This document shows positions 13,301 through 24,720 of a stretch of 64,000 nucleotides of DNA, piece after piece. The DNA is from Daphnia pulex. Its lineage: Eukaryota; Arthropoda; Branchiopoda; Diplostraca; Daphniidae. Made by a program: the position numbers and the translations under genes. Location: the NCBI RefSeq assembly GCF_021134715.1, contig NC_060028.1, positions 580,501 to 644,500 of the forward strand, written 5' to 3'. The first letter of the stretch is position 1; each line of letters begins with the position of its first letter. The notes beneath the pieces were generated by a model. That model did no database searches. It was not told where the DNA came from and saw only the letters and a list, made by a program, of their open reading frames with translations.

Positions 13301-16300
13301 GCTGGAAGAAGAAGAGAAATCTTCTCCTGTCAACTGGATGCCTTCCACTAAAGCGACGCCTTTTTTCCCGCCGGAATTTGAATACGTTTTGCCGTCAAAC
13401 GGCCACCGTTACGTCTTGGTTCTCGATCGAACTCTCTCGGTAAGTTGTTGCCGGGGCGGAACTGATGAATAGCCGGATGTTTGATGGATGGATCTCTTTT
13501 TGTCTATTCTGACAGGGTCGACGATGGAGTTTGATCCGTCGTGCGCTGTACCGTTGGATTCACGCCCTGCCATCGACCGACGACCGTGAAACTCACCTGA
13601 GCGTCATCGCTTCATCTCCATCCGTCGGCGGAAGCGTCGATTCATCCGCCAGCAACAAGAAGAATCTGGTCGTCCTTGGATGGACCAAGGTGACGGCGGA
13701 TAATCGTGACGGCCTGGTCGGCCGCATCCCGCGACGATCTCATCTCTCATCATCATCTCAACAACAACAACAGCAACAACAGCAACAACATCATCTCGTG
13801 TCGGCCATCCAGCTGGCTCATCAGGTACACAAACTTTTTTTGACGACGACGACGCCCGTTGGTGTGTGACATAATCTCCAACGTGTCGCCCAGCTGAGCT
13901 GAGAACTTCATCTCTTCACGTCCCATTAAAAATTGTTAAATTATTACCATCATCATCTCGGCCTTTTTCTTTTGGTTGTTGCTGCAAGAGCCCGAGGGCA
14001 TTTCTACCTGGGCTTATTTCTCTTAGATTTCGGTGCGTTACGTGGACGGATGAGGTTTTGTTTGGAAGGAGGTGGGAGGGAGGATGGGAATCATCATTTT
14101 CTTGAGCAGCTTCTCCGCCTCATCATCATCATCTTCTTTTCTTCTTGCCTTTTTGATGGATCGACTGATGTGTGCAGCGTCTGTCTGTCTGATGACCTGG
14201 GCGCACTGAACACAACCAAAATCTTGTGCGCCCATATTTTTTCCGATAAGCCACGCGGATGGATGGACCAACTCTCGGCGAGTGGAAGAGAAGAAAACAA
14301 GTCTGGAACAACAACCAAAAGAATTTATGAATAAATCAACCAGGCTTGAACAATTTTTACAAGGAAAAAGGTTTTTTTTTATTCTTTTTGTTGTTGACCC
14401 AACAGAGCCGAAGAATCGTGAGTGGATTCTTTAGTAGAAAAACCCATCACGATAGGTTCTTCTTCTTCCGTTGTGTGTTGGGATAGTGAAAGTATCGAAC
14501 GGTATAGACTCCCCCCGTCGGTCGTGAGAGAAGTTTGCTTTTGTGACATTCAAACCGCCATTTTGTTATTTTTTCTTCGTGACTTTCACTGGGAATTTTA
14601 TTTTGAAATTTTTTTATTTTTCCGCAGATGTTGGCGGATGAAAAGGAAGCGACTTGTTGCGGGGGCCAGCTGATCCTCTTGACTGGCACTCGAGTCGAAA
14701 TGGACCTGATGATGGACGAGGACCGATCGCAGGACGTGACGGTCCACACGATCGCCTTCCCCAGCCGGCGGACGACGTTGATCGATTTGGGCAGCCGAGT
14801 CGTTAACGGACTCCAATTAGCCGTCGATGATGATGACGACGAAGAAGAAATCGATCAAGATGAACCCAAAGGACATGGGGGTCTCTCCCAATCGCTGACA
14901 CAGGCCCGTCTGGCCGCCGCTTTCCTACAAATTCTTCGCTACGACCAGGCAGATACGCCGACCCAGGTATGTAAAAAAACCCACCAATTTGTTGTTTGAT
15001 TCCGATTTATAGACACGAAAAACACATTTGACAATGGACTTGAGCGACCGCCAGTGCCATTAAGATTGAGTCTACCGACAGACATGACAACTATCCGATG
15101 ATTGGATAAGAGATAAGAGACACTTTTTTTTAAAAAGCCCGGATGCACTTTTTTGAGTGATGAATCGATAAGGTCGTATACCTTCAAAGTGCTGCACTTA
15201 AAAAAGGTTTTTTCAAATCGATCGGCTTTTGTTTTCAGAGTCAATCACGTTCTACATAGACAGAGAGAGTGGTGGGGGATTTATCCAAGGACGACCAGAG
15301 TGTAAAATCATTAGCTACATATATACAGCCTGGGCCACCACTAGATTCCCAGCTATATACCCTTGAGTCTCTATAAGATTTTCTATCCCCCCACCATTTT
15401 GGGAAAAAATAAAAGATGGGGCCTTGGCTTGGATGGGGGCGCGCTAGAACTTTACCAGTCACCAGCCACCACATATTGGGGTTTTTTTTTATTTTTTTCC
15501 CATCATTATGTATCACGAGGCATAAGGGATGGAGAAAAAAAAAGGGCGGGTGGCTCCCGCACTTGTTCCCACGCTGTCCCGCGGTTTAGCGCAAACACCC
15601 AAAAGATTTTTTTTGTAACTTTTTGGTTGGTTAAAATTTACGAAGAAGAAGACCTTCCCAGGGTCCCTGATGACGAATGTCGAAATATAAAATAAAACAC
15701 ACGTGTACGTGTGTAATGTATGGCGCAATTTGGTGTTTTTTGACTGGGTGATTCAATTGTGTGTGAAAATCTTCAAGGTTGGAATTTTAAACAAAACTTT
15801 TAAAATTTCTGATTTTAATTATTTTAACTTTTTTTTTAAAGGTTTACGAAGAAACGGTGACGTCGAGTAGCCAAGTCCAGGCTGTCCAGGGAACTTTCAC
15901 GCTGGACGCTCCCCTGGGCTCCAACGTCCGCGTGGTGGCCCACTGCGCCGACGAGGCCGACCTGGACACGGTCGAAGTTGTCAGCCCCAACGGACGCGTC
16001 TACGATCTCCCGCTCGTCTCTGACGGGATGCTCCACATCCGCATTCCGCAAACCGACGAGGTACGTTCATTCGATCAAAAACGATTAGCCCAGGCAGGAA
16101 GGTTCATCGGCCGCCGTTGAACCTGAAATGAAAAATGTTCCTTTTTGATTTGTTGCCAAAATGATGAATAATCGATCAGGATTTATTCTACTATAGGGGA
16201 TACTGTGACCTTAATTGGCGATAAATCTATGCCGAGGTTGAATGTAATCGCTTATCTACATAGTGGGTCGTCGTATAATATCTTGGTCGACTAAACAGCC

Positions 16301-19174
16301 AGGAAATTTGTTTCTTTTTTCTTTTTTCTTTTCTTACCTGTAAAATCCAATTAGCCCATCCCAAATTTGGAATCTATATGCGCAGAAAGAGTCGAGTCTA
16401 GCTATTCTTTCACGGCAATCGAATGATTATGAAGTTCTCTCTCTCCCCCTTTTTTTTTAAGGAGGGCCCTACCCATTAGTCATGCGCATTTTCACCATTT
16501 TGGCCGGGGTTCACCAAAATGATCATCAATCGAGCATTAGTGCTGAGCTCTTATCCCTTTTTTTCTTTTTCTTTTTTTTGGGTTGATGTACACATACATA
16601 TAAAACGCGCTAATCATCCGTCATTTGAGCCCGGGCAACCTTTTAAGCTCTTTTAATGATATACCAGTCCACAAGTTAATTGCCCAGGGCCCTGCCCAGG
16701 TTTATTTCTTTTTTTGGGGGTTTATTACATAATAATCGACGTCTTATGTCTTTTTTGTTTTCCTGTGTGTGTGTGTGTGAATCAATTTGATTTATTTATT
16801 TATTTTGGCGCTTGGAATTTATTCAAAAGTTTGGCGAGTGGAGTTACCGGTTGAAATTTGCCCAGCCGGTGACGTCATCATCCAAGCCCCACCAAGTGGC
16901 GGCTACTGTTGAAGTGACGGCCCAGCCGGCGACGACGACGCCGACGCAAATTCACGATGAGGCCATCACGGTCCAGGCCTGGACCAACGTTGGCCGCCAA
17001 CCCGTCAACGCCTCGCAGACGCCCATTTTGCTGTACGCCGAAGTCAAGCGAGGACTCAGTCCCGTCCTAGACGCCAAAGTCACGGCCCTCGTCTACCCGC
17101 CCAGGGGCCAGGACAACAATGGAACCACCACCAGCCATCATCCACCAGCTGGACCCTTTGTTGTCCAGCTCTTTGACAAGGGAACTGGAGGTAGTAACAA
17201 CCCCACGCCATCTAGCGCTCGAAGCGGGAAATTAAAAATTTCTTTTATCTTTTTAAAAAATTTCTAGATCCGGATATTACCAGGGCGGATGGAATTTACT
17301 CGGCCTACTTTACACGGGCCGTCGGTGAACCTGGACACTACGCCGTGACCATTCAAGTGACGGACAACTCGAGAAGGGCTTCCATTCCCGTTAGGAAACT
17401 TAATCCGCTCCAGGAAACGACGTCTTCCGCCGGAGTAGCAGCTTGTTGCGGAAGTTCCATGCCCTACGAGCAAACCATTCCGGTACAACCCTTCCGGCGG
17501 ATCATCAGCGGCCCCAGCTTCGTCACGGTCGACGGCCCCAGTGAGGATGACGATGTTTATCCGCCCGGAAGGATTTCGGATTTGCGAGTGGAGCGCATCG
17601 TCAACGCCACCAACGAAGTCGAACTCGGATGGACGGCCCCCGGAACGGATTACGATTCCGGATCGGCCGCTTTCTACCAGATCCGCTGCTACACGGATCG
17701 CTCGGCCCTCAACGATTCCAGTTCGGCCATTTTGGTCCACTCTTCTTTGACTCCGCAACCGCTTCCAGCCGGAACGTGGCAAAAGGCCATGGTGGCCGTT
17801 CCGTGGCCCAATCAAATCTTTTACTACGCCATCGTAGCCGTGGATTTCGCCGGATTGAGAGGCAAAGTGTCCAACATTGTTCCGGTTTACATCGAGGAAC
17901 CTCCTCCGCCGCCGACGACCACCACGACCAATCCGACGCCGATCCTTACGGCTGGCGAGCACGACAGCAACAACATGACCCGCCCGGAAGCGGCTTCTCA
18001 GGCTCTGACGGAGCAGCAACTCTACGCCATCGCCGGCGGAGTGGCTGGATTCATTCTGCTCCTGGTCATTTTGTCCATCGCCGCTTGCCTATCCAGGCGG
18101 AAGCGGAGCGACGATCGCCGCCAGGAGAAGCCCAGCAAACCTTCGTCTTCCACGTTGAAGATCCAGGTGGAGCCGCTCAAGATCAGCCCGACGGATGCCC
18201 AGACTCTGCACAGTCACCACAAGGAGCAGGAAGCTGCGGCTGCCGCCATGAAATCCAGCGAGGAATCCCGCCCAGTCTACAAGATTTACGTCAACAACGC
18301 CTACATCCAGGAGGAGGACGGCGAGCTGAAAATCGTCACTCCGGACGGCCGGATCATCCAGCGGGGCTCCCCTTGGTTCTCCTCGGCCAACACTCTGCCC
18401 CGCGGGCGGAGTTTGACCAACCTGGAAGGGCTGGAAGCCGGAACAAGCGCCACGGATCTGAACCACTGGTCGCTGCCGCGGGCCAAAACGTCTCCGCACC
18501 GGCACAAGGTCCTGACCAACGGATCCATCATGCCCAACAGCGGCAGCCAGAGCGTCATCAACATCAACAATCCATCGTCGTCGGCCAATTCCGGCGTGGG
18601 CGGTGGCGGCGGCGGCGGATGCGGCGGAGGGGTGGCCATCGCCGACGGGACTTCCATCTCGTCGAAACCTTCCGTCTCGTCGGACGACACGGGCATCGAA
18701 GTCTCTGACCACCAAACGGATTCCAGGGACAGCGCCGACTTGCAGATGATCCTGCCTCCGCCCGGATTCGGTCCCATCCAGAACCACAACGGATACCTTC
18801 CCATGTACTCGAACCAACATCTTCTTCCGCCGCTGCCTCCGTCGCCCGGCATGTCGTCCCAGCATCCGGACGGCCGGGTCATGAGAGTTCCGAGCTTCCT
18901 GGACAACAACAATTCCGGCGATCACCACCACCACCATCACGACATGAGCGGCGGATCGTTGGGCTGGCTGGGCGAATTCCACGATTCCAATTTCTGCAGC
19001 CAACCGTCTAGCCGCCGGCCTTTGATGATCGGAGGATCTTCTTACGGCGGCGCCGGAAGTGGAAGCGAAGACCGGACGCCTCAAATCAGTCCGCCTCCGC
19101 CATCGACTCCGACGTCTCAATCTTCCGTCGTCCACCAGCCCAGGAGGAAGACGAGACACATTTCGTTCGTTTAA
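4349..19174 (+). CDS. CLCA: CLCA-family (calcium-activated chloride channel regulator) transmembrane protein, 10 exons
   Basis: Exons: 4349-4516, 10610-10946, 11152-11377, 12533-12719, 13137-13439, 13516-13824, 14628-14966, 15842-16060, 16830-17190 and 17268-19174; all phases agree, giving 1451 aa. Residues 1-22 are a signal peptide. The CLCA N-domain follows, with VLCEEQSLWQV near residue 325. A von Willebrand A domain begins at LVLDRTLS (about 400; a DxTxS form of the MIDAS motif). Then come beta-rich regions, a fibronectin-III-like domain (about 920-1040), one membrane span (about 1067-1090) and a cytoplasmic tail of about 360 residues rich in Gly, His, Ser and Pro. CLCA proteins are secreted or surface proteins that modulate chloride channels and normally self-cleave with HExxH. 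Here that site reads REWVKH (174-179), so protease activity should be lost. A poly-Gln run lies in the VWA region (13759-13791). Confidence 0.9.
4517..10609 (+). other. CLCA intron 1 (6.1 kb)
   Basis: The intron runs from GTCAGA to TAACAG with phase 0 on both sides. It contains many simple repeats: GATG runs near 6290, a CAG run at 10067-10083, a C homopolymer at 10201-10215, and numerous T-rich and GT tracts. I found no convincing nested gene; the open frames here follow the simple-sequence tracts. Confidence 0.6.
10067..10215. repeat. CAG triplet run and poly-C tract
   Basis: Short (CAG)n repeats occur at 10067-10083 and again near 10181-10197, followed by about 15 consecutive C at 10201-10215. 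All lie near the end of CLCA intron 1, outside coding sequence. Confidence 0.7.
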
Positions 19175-19328
19175 GTTGTCAAAAAATCAAATCATTTTAA
19201 AATTAAATAAGTTTTTTATTTTAAAAATTTTTTTCGCGTGACTGGATGATGAAAGGATGTAGGAAATGTGTACATAGGATGCATCAATTGTGATATACGT
19301 ATATGACATAATCTGTGACTTTTGATAA

Positions 19329-19334
19329 AATAAA
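19329..19334 (+). terminator. Poly(A) signal of the CLCA gene
   Basis: AATAAA lies 155 bases after the CLCA stop codon and is the first canonical signal downstream. Confidence 0.6.
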
Positions 19335-19541
19335 TTTCTACCTTTGAACAAATGATTTCAACTTGAATTTCTTTTCCTTTTTTTAATTGGGGGGTAAAAG
19401 TTAATTATGGTAGTCGATGGTCAATTGAACCCTGAAAGAGGTCAATGTCCTAGGTGGTCGAGTATTCCGGCGAAACGTACGGAATTATTTCTAAGCATTG
19501 ATTTTGTGAGAACGTGTTTCATACGTCTGGAATCGGTCGAG

Positions 19542-19550
19542 TATAAAAGA
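19542..19550 (+). promoter_or_regulatory. TATA box of the PAN-like gene
   Basis: TATAAAAGA lies about 30 bases before a likely transcription start near 19572. A 5' UTR exon then seems to end at 19633 (GTGAGT donor) and join at 19709, just before the ATG. Confidence 0.65.
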
Positions 19551-19712
19551 GGTGACAATTGAATACATTTGCATTGCAGCATCCATCTCTTTGCTGGATA
19601 CACTTCCACCTGCTTCCGCACTCTACAAGAAATGTGAGTAGTTGAATTATTCTTGGTGTTTCGGTTGCAAATTTAATTGAATTGACTGGTATTTGGAATT
19701 TTGATCAGGATC

Positions 19713-20066
19713 ATGTCAACTCGTCCGTCCGTTTTATTCCTCCTGTTGGTTGTCATGTCATCGGCCGTGACTGCTCGCGTGTGGAATTCGGCCGGATTCG
19801 TTCGCTGGGCGCCGAAATGCAATTTCGTCGGCTACGACATTGGGCGAGTGCAAGTGCCGGCGATCGAATGCGGGAAAGAATGTCTCAACAATCGGCTGTG
19901 CACTCACTTCACCAACACGTTGCACACTTGCTACCTGAAGAGAAACGTCAACGGATGGACGGAATGGAGCTCGTCCAACACGGATTGCGGATTCGTTCTC
20001 GGCCGCAGCCTCCAATCCACCAGCATCGTCAGGGAAATGATTGGTGAAAGGGTCGCAGCTGTTTAA
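19713..20066 (+). CDS. Small secreted Apple/PAN-like protein
   Basis: This 117-aa protein starts at the ATG at 19713, just after a splice acceptor at 19708, with a 5' UTR exon at about 19572-19633. Residues 1-21 form a signal peptide. The mature part has six cysteines in a PAN/Apple-like spacing: KCNFVGYDIG, then ECGKECLNNRLCTHF, then TCYLK, then DCGF. PAN/Apple modules bind protein or carbohydrate. This single-module secreted form resembles families common in crustaceans (family knowledge). The upstream TATA box and downstream poly(A) signal (20140) suggest an active compact gene. The ligand is unknown. Confidence 0.8.
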   Translation: MSTRPSVLFLLLVVMSSAVTARVWNSAGFVRWAPKCNFVGYDIGRVQVPAIECGKECLNNRLCTHFTNTLHTCYLKRNVNGWTEWSSSNTDCGFVLGRSLQSTSIVREMIGERVAAV

Positions 20067-20139
20067 TCATGTGAAAACTTGATTATCCTCTCACCTTTAT
20101 GTAATAGGATATAGCACATGTTTATTTAATTTGACAAAT

Positions 20140-20145
20140 AATAAA
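20140..20145 (+). terminator. Poly(A) signal of the PAN-like gene
   Basis: AATAAA lies 74 bases after the stop codon. Confidence 0.6.
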
Positions 20146-20330
20146 AATCTATTTCTGATGAACAGAGACTACGTTTGAAATATCAAAATGTCAATCACTC
20201 CGCACCTTATTATTTATTTGCGGATTTACCTTTTATTTTTTTTATTTTTTTTTTAAATATTGATGTGCCTTTAATCATGGTCCATTTCTTTAATTAATTC
20301 GTGATTTTTTAAAAACATAAAAGAAAAAAG

Positions 20331-20759
20331 AATAGACCTCTTGCACAAAGCGGATAGCAGGATTCTTGTAGTCCGACAATGCTGCAATCCGCCATATTGA
20401 GAAAACCACACCCTTTTTTAACATTGTCTCTTATGGAAGTATTTTTCAAAGTGTTTTTTCTCTTAACTGGATAACAACTTCGACCAAAGAAAAATATTAA
20501 AAAATACTACATCATTCAGGTAATCCGTAGCGTGTAAGTTTTCCACTATTGAAGTAGTGGAAGTCGTATTAATTAAATGTTTTGTACTGGGCATATGGGC
20601 ATTGTTTACATATGTAGGACCCAAAGATGTACAGTTTACTTATAATTTTTAACATTTTCAAACTGAAACACTTGGTAATTCATTTTTCCAAACTATTTAG
20701 ATTGTCATGAGTGACGAGGTATTGGTGGAAAATGCTGTAATCCAATTATTCGACCTCTC
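20331..20759 (+). repeat. Left terminal inverted repeat
   Basis: Reverse complement of 21472-21900 with only scattered single-base differences, such as ATGAGTGACG against ATGTGTGACG. The inner edge is where the two copies stop matching, just after GACCTCTC. Confidence 0.85.
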
Positions 20760-20876
20760 CAACTGCCAACCGAGGCAAAAGAACGCTATCTTTCGAAGTT
20801 GGTAATTTAAAACGTAATTTATACTTTGTGTAAAATTTTCCCCTATCTTATGTGATGTATTTTTATGTTTTACAGA

Positions 20877-21309
20877 CAAGCATCTTATGCCAGAATGATC
20901 AATCAAATTTCCCAATGTGAATTTGCTGCCACAAAATCCTTGAGGTACTGTGAAATGAACACTGCAGAGCGTTAACACCATGATGACCTTTACAACCACA
21001 TTGAAGAAGGAATTTTGTCAGCTCAAAAAGACATTGAAGCAATCAAGAAGGAGTTGCATGAAGCAAGACAGATTCGTAGGAATAAAATGGAATATGATGC
21101 TTTGGCTGCCATTATTCAAACACAGCCTGATCGAAAGAGCAACCAAGAGAAATTATCTCTATTGTGACAGGTACTGGAAGCCTCAGAATGTAAATGTCAG
21201 AAATTGGAAGCTAAATTAAAACAAAGATGCAAACAATTTCACTTACTCATTTCAACGGGCAACTATCCAAGGATTACAGCAACTCCTCAACGATGATGAA
21301 GCATCATAA
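20877..21309 (+). pseudogene. THOC7: THOC7-like pseudogene inside the TIR element
   Basis: The translation shows the THO-complex subunit 7 signature: a segment with ISQCEFAATKSL, then KELHEARQIRRNKMEYDALA, QTQPDR, and a C-terminal KQFHLLIST followed by a LQQLLNDDE-type end. THOC7 belongs to the THO/TREX mRNA-export complex. The copy has an in-frame TAA at 20973, an in-frame TGA at 21165 and a frame change between about 21250 and 21265, so it cannot make THOC7. An intron-like segment 20802-20875 (GTAATT to TTACAG) still precedes it, so capture was from DNA rather than spliced RNA. The N-terminal part is missing or unrecognisable. Confidence 0.85.
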
Positions 21310-21471
21310 TTGTTTATTTTGTATGCATCCATATTCTCTATTTTTGAATAACAATGCTAACAAATACAAATCATTTTAAACAAAAAAAAATCTATGTATG
21401 AATAAACTATCCAAACGATACGTATACGACAATGAAGAATGCTTTAAAAAACACAAAACACAGTTCTTCTT

Positions 21472-21900
21472 GAGGGGTCGAATAATTAGATTACAGCATT
21501 TTCCACCAATACCTCGTCACACATGACAATCTAAATAGTTTGGAAAAATGAATTACCAAGTGTTTCAGTTTGAAAATGTTAAAAATTATAAGTAAACTGT
21601 ACATCTTTGGGTCCTACATATGTAAACAATGCCCATATGCCCAGTACAAAACATTTAATTAATACGACTTCCACTACTTCAATAGTGGAAAACTTACACG
21701 CTACGGATTACCTGAATGATGTAGTATTTTTTAATATTTTTCTTTGGTCGAAGTTGTTATCCAGTTAAGAGAAAAAACACTTTGAAAAATACTTCCATAA
21801 GAGACAATGTTAAAAAAGGGTGTGGTTTTCTCAATATGGCGGATTGCAGCATTGTCGGACTACAAGAATCCTGCTATCCGCTTTGTGCAAGAGGTCTATT
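21472..21900 (-). repeat. Right terminal inverted repeat
   Basis: Mirror copy of 20331-20759. It contains no gene. The element ends at GAGGTCTATT (21900). Confidence 0.85.
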
Positions 21901-22571
21901 GCTGATTTTTTGTTTTTTTAAACTGCGTATTTGGTATGACTACTAGATGGCAACCATGTAGTGTATTCATGTATAGCTACTAGATGGCGCTGTCCCTAGC
22001 AAAGCAGACGACGATTCGGAAGGAAAAGTAAAAATTATAATGGTGAAGAACACAACAGAATTGGTCAAGTAGTGCTGTAATCCTTTTAACTGTAAAATGT
22101 AAGTATGAAAAAAGGTGAATCTGTAATCTATCGTTGTGAACGTTTTTTGATAATTTCTGATGTTGAATTGACTGGCAATTGCTTACTTCTAGTGACTAAA
22201 AGCAACACGAGAAGAGGAATGGAATCGGTTTGAAACAACGTGAGTGTCTACGCCATCGATCCAATGGAATTAGGAGGAGTCTGCTCTACCCACGTTTTAA
22301 TGGCGGAGGAAGGAGGGGACTTACTACATCACCAAGTAAATCGACGACGCTGTTCGGCTGTAGTTTCTGCTTTCCTGTAAGGTAAGTCGCATTTATTTTT
22401 GGTTTCTTTTAGTCTGAATGGGGCCACAATGGCAACATTTCCTTTTTGGAAATAACAGACGGGGTTATTCAAAATCCTTTTTGCGTAACATGCTGAGTTC
22501 TCTGTCAATACTCAGCAGATTAATTTCAAATTATTTTGTTTTAAATGCATCAAATATCGAGGAACAACAAA
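21901..22571. other. Spacer without supported gene
   Basis: The short motif TACTAGATGGC occurs twice (about 21940-21985). A donor-like CTGTAAGGTAAGTC at 22374-22387 could close an unlinked 5' exon, but no downstream exon is visible. The open frame beginning at 22418 is antisense to the receptor fossil below. Confidence 0.4.
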
Positions 22572-22690
22572 ACGAGTCTGAGCTGTTTCTTCGTAAATTC
22601 TCCTATTTGGTCGTAGGACAGGAATTCCGTTTTAATCAGAATATTCGGGTCGATTTCACCCGGATTCAGGATTTTTTCAACTTGGTTTTC
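22572..22690 (-). pseudogene. Fossil juxtamembrane exon of a receptor tyrosine kinase
   Basis: Read on the minus strand, this matches the juxtamembrane exon of the two intact receptors downstream (…IDPN…TEFL-YD…LRL). Here it is degraded: after the expected acceptor the frame meets a stop, and the donor GGTTTG has become GTTTTG. No kinase exons follow it. Confidence 0.7.
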
Positions 22691-22739
22691 CGCTTTTGTC
22701 TTTAAAATATTGTGGTGGTCAATTGCACAATTTTCTAGT

Positions 22740-24720
22740 TTAAATTGATTGATTTCTTACTTTGTCAAAGTAAAGTTTGATTCCAACTCCCACTCCGACT
22801 GCAAGTAATCCGATGAAAGTTACCGACAGAATCATGGCATTTGTTTCTTCTTCAACGAAAGTGACAGTGACGTTGAAGTTTCTGTTTCTGGCCTCTCCTC
22901 TGCCGTTTTTCCATTGGCATTTGTAGATTCCAGCTTCCTTTGATTTTCCTTTTAGTGGCAGAGTTGACCAGGTTTCTGTCTCGTCAACTGTGCCAGAGAA
23001 TTGGTTGCCGTCCTAGATGTTAGACCACTTGAATTAATAATTTGAAGATGCCAAAGCCAATTTTTAAAAAATCACCTTGAGCCAATGAATAGGAACATGT
23101 TGCGATAATCGGTTGCAGGACAAAATTTGGGTGATTCCTTTTTCTAGTGTGATTGAATTAGACACTGGGTCGTTGTCGATTTCTATGAAATGAAAACAGT
23201 ATTGTTTAATGCCAGGCAGTTGTAAAGAAACTCGTGTTGAATACCTTTAATGGCGAAGGAGATTTCTTTTATGGTCGAATTTTCAGTATCGTACCCGCAT
23301 TTCAATGTTGTGTAGGGGCTTTTTAGGGTGACGTTAGTAAGGTACAGTTGGCTCTTGTAGAAAATTAAATCTTTCCATTCTCTTTCCGTTTTTATTTGAA
23401 CATCTGCATCGATTGATTCAATTTGTATGCTAAGTAGAATGCAACGTAAAGTCCAACTTGTGTCAAAATAATTTCAAACCTGTTTTAATTGTCACTTGGT
23501 GATGATGGCCGTTGTCGTAATAGAACCACGAAGGTGGAACATTGTGAAAATACGCGGAAGTTGTGCAAATCAATGTGACGTTTGATCCTTCCACTGGATC
23601 GTCAGGTGCTCCCTCTACTTCCATTCCTAATTTTGTAAACGTTAATTATTAGAAAAAGTTCTTGAGGGATAACATCACAATTGTATTGCCTTCTACAATC
23701 AAAGAAAATTGCATTACTGAAGAATAATTGAGTTCATCCGGTGGGATGATCCAGCTCAGAAATTCGTCTGTAGTTTTTTCGTGTTTAATGTCGACTCGTT
23801 TACCGTTAACGAAGCGCAAGTAACTAACGACATAATAAATGGACGAGTCAGAAACGGTTGCATTCTTTATCGTCAGTCCATTTCTGGGATGGAATGACCA
23901 TCTCGAATTTTCAGTTGGAGATGAGGAATCAAATATCTTTGAAGGAAAACAATTGTGCAATTGTTTTTTTTTTTTTTTTTTTTTAATATTTTTATAATCC
24001 AAATCCAGTCTTTTCTCTTATGTAACTTTTGTTAAATACCTTGCGGAATGCCTTTTGTGGTTCGACGCCTATTTCTCTCGTTTGCTGGTGGAGATGGTGA
24101 TGGTGACGTTGGGATGGGTTGTAATGAAATGGATAAAAATCGAATTTCTTGTTGTGGCGGTTAAATTGAAACGCGGGAAAATGTAATTTTGGTTTCTCAT
24201 CAATGAAAGATTTTCGGTACCTTAATGCGAATCGAAAGTGTTAACGTTATGTCTGAATGTTAATAGTTTCTTTGAAAATATTATCCGACTAGAAACGTAA
24301 ACGTATCGATCTTGTTCCCAGTTTCCGCTGCAATTGTAAAAGCCCGTGTCGTCGTTAGTGGTGTTGGTCAAAGTCATTGTCGAGATGAGGTGCGTTTCAT
24401 TCCTAAAAGTAATTTTTTCGAGTCGTCCGTGTCGAAATATCTTAAAAAGTTATAGGTGGAAAAACATTAAGTTATCTTCGTTGCAAATTATTGGATTATT
24501 GTCTTGTTAATTTTACCGCAGGAAGAGAGGTTTGGAATTTGGGAAGGGTCCATCTCAGCTCGATTAAATTATCCGACAATTCTTTGATGCAAGTGAGTGA
24601 TAGGGTTGAGCCTTGTTCAATCACTTGTTCGTCTTTTTCTACTTTGGGGAATATTTCGAGTTTATCAGTTTGAATTATCTGATTTGTCAAAATGGAAAAC
24701 AGCAGTCCCAGTAACGCCAT
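22740..24720 (-). pseudogene. Kinase-less, partly decayed PDGF/VEGF-receptor-like gene (Ig domains plus membrane span)
   Basis: Eight exon homologues of the intact receptors can be traced: signal peptide and Ig1 start (24720-24517), Ig1 end (24440-24290), a damaged Ig2 exon around 24060-24200, Ig2 end (to 23690, GC donor), Ig3, Ig4 and the membrane span ending FDK at 22761. Ig1, Ig3, Ig4 and the span are open, and splice sites are kept. In the Ig2 exon, two extra bases relative to the paralogues shift the frame between THPNVTITI and QQTREIGVE. The catalytic half is gone, and reading past the span reaches a stop at 22740-22742. If Ig2 is skipped it could still make a membrane decoy without kinase, but decay is the simpler reading. 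A poly-A/T run of about 20 bases sits in its Ig2 intron (23964-23983). Confidence 0.75.

Larger units (their letters stand above)
20331..21900. mobile_element. TIR element with 429-bp arms and captured gene fragment
   Basis: The arms 20331-20759 and 21472-21900 are near-identical reverse complements, each beginning AATAGACCTCTTGCACAAAG at its outer edge. The 712-base centre carries no transposase but does hold a decayed THOC7-like gene segment. Long TIRs plus a captured host exon resemble Pack-type (MULE-like) or foldback elements. I see no target-site duplication in the flanks (A-rich on the left, GCTGATTTTT on the right), so the superfamily is not fixed. Arm identity by eye is very high, so the element or its arm homogenisation is recent. 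Confidence 0.85.

Noticed and set aside
17264-18019. 251-codon minus-strand open frame
   Set aside because: Same antisense shadow of the CLCA fibronectin-III region, with Arg/Gly low-information sequence.
18089-19159. 356-codon minus-strand open frame opposite the CLCA last exon
   Set aside because: Arg/Gly-rich translation is a codon-bias shadow of the GC-rich CLCA exon; there is no family signal, while the plus strand has clear domains.
20980-21219. 79-codon open frame inside the TIR element
   Set aside because: It is the wrong frame of the THOC7 pseudogene; the true similarity lies in the frame starting at 20877.
22418-22705. 95-codon plus-strand open frame
   Set aside because: Antisense to the fossil juxtamembrane receptor exon; no similarity of its own.
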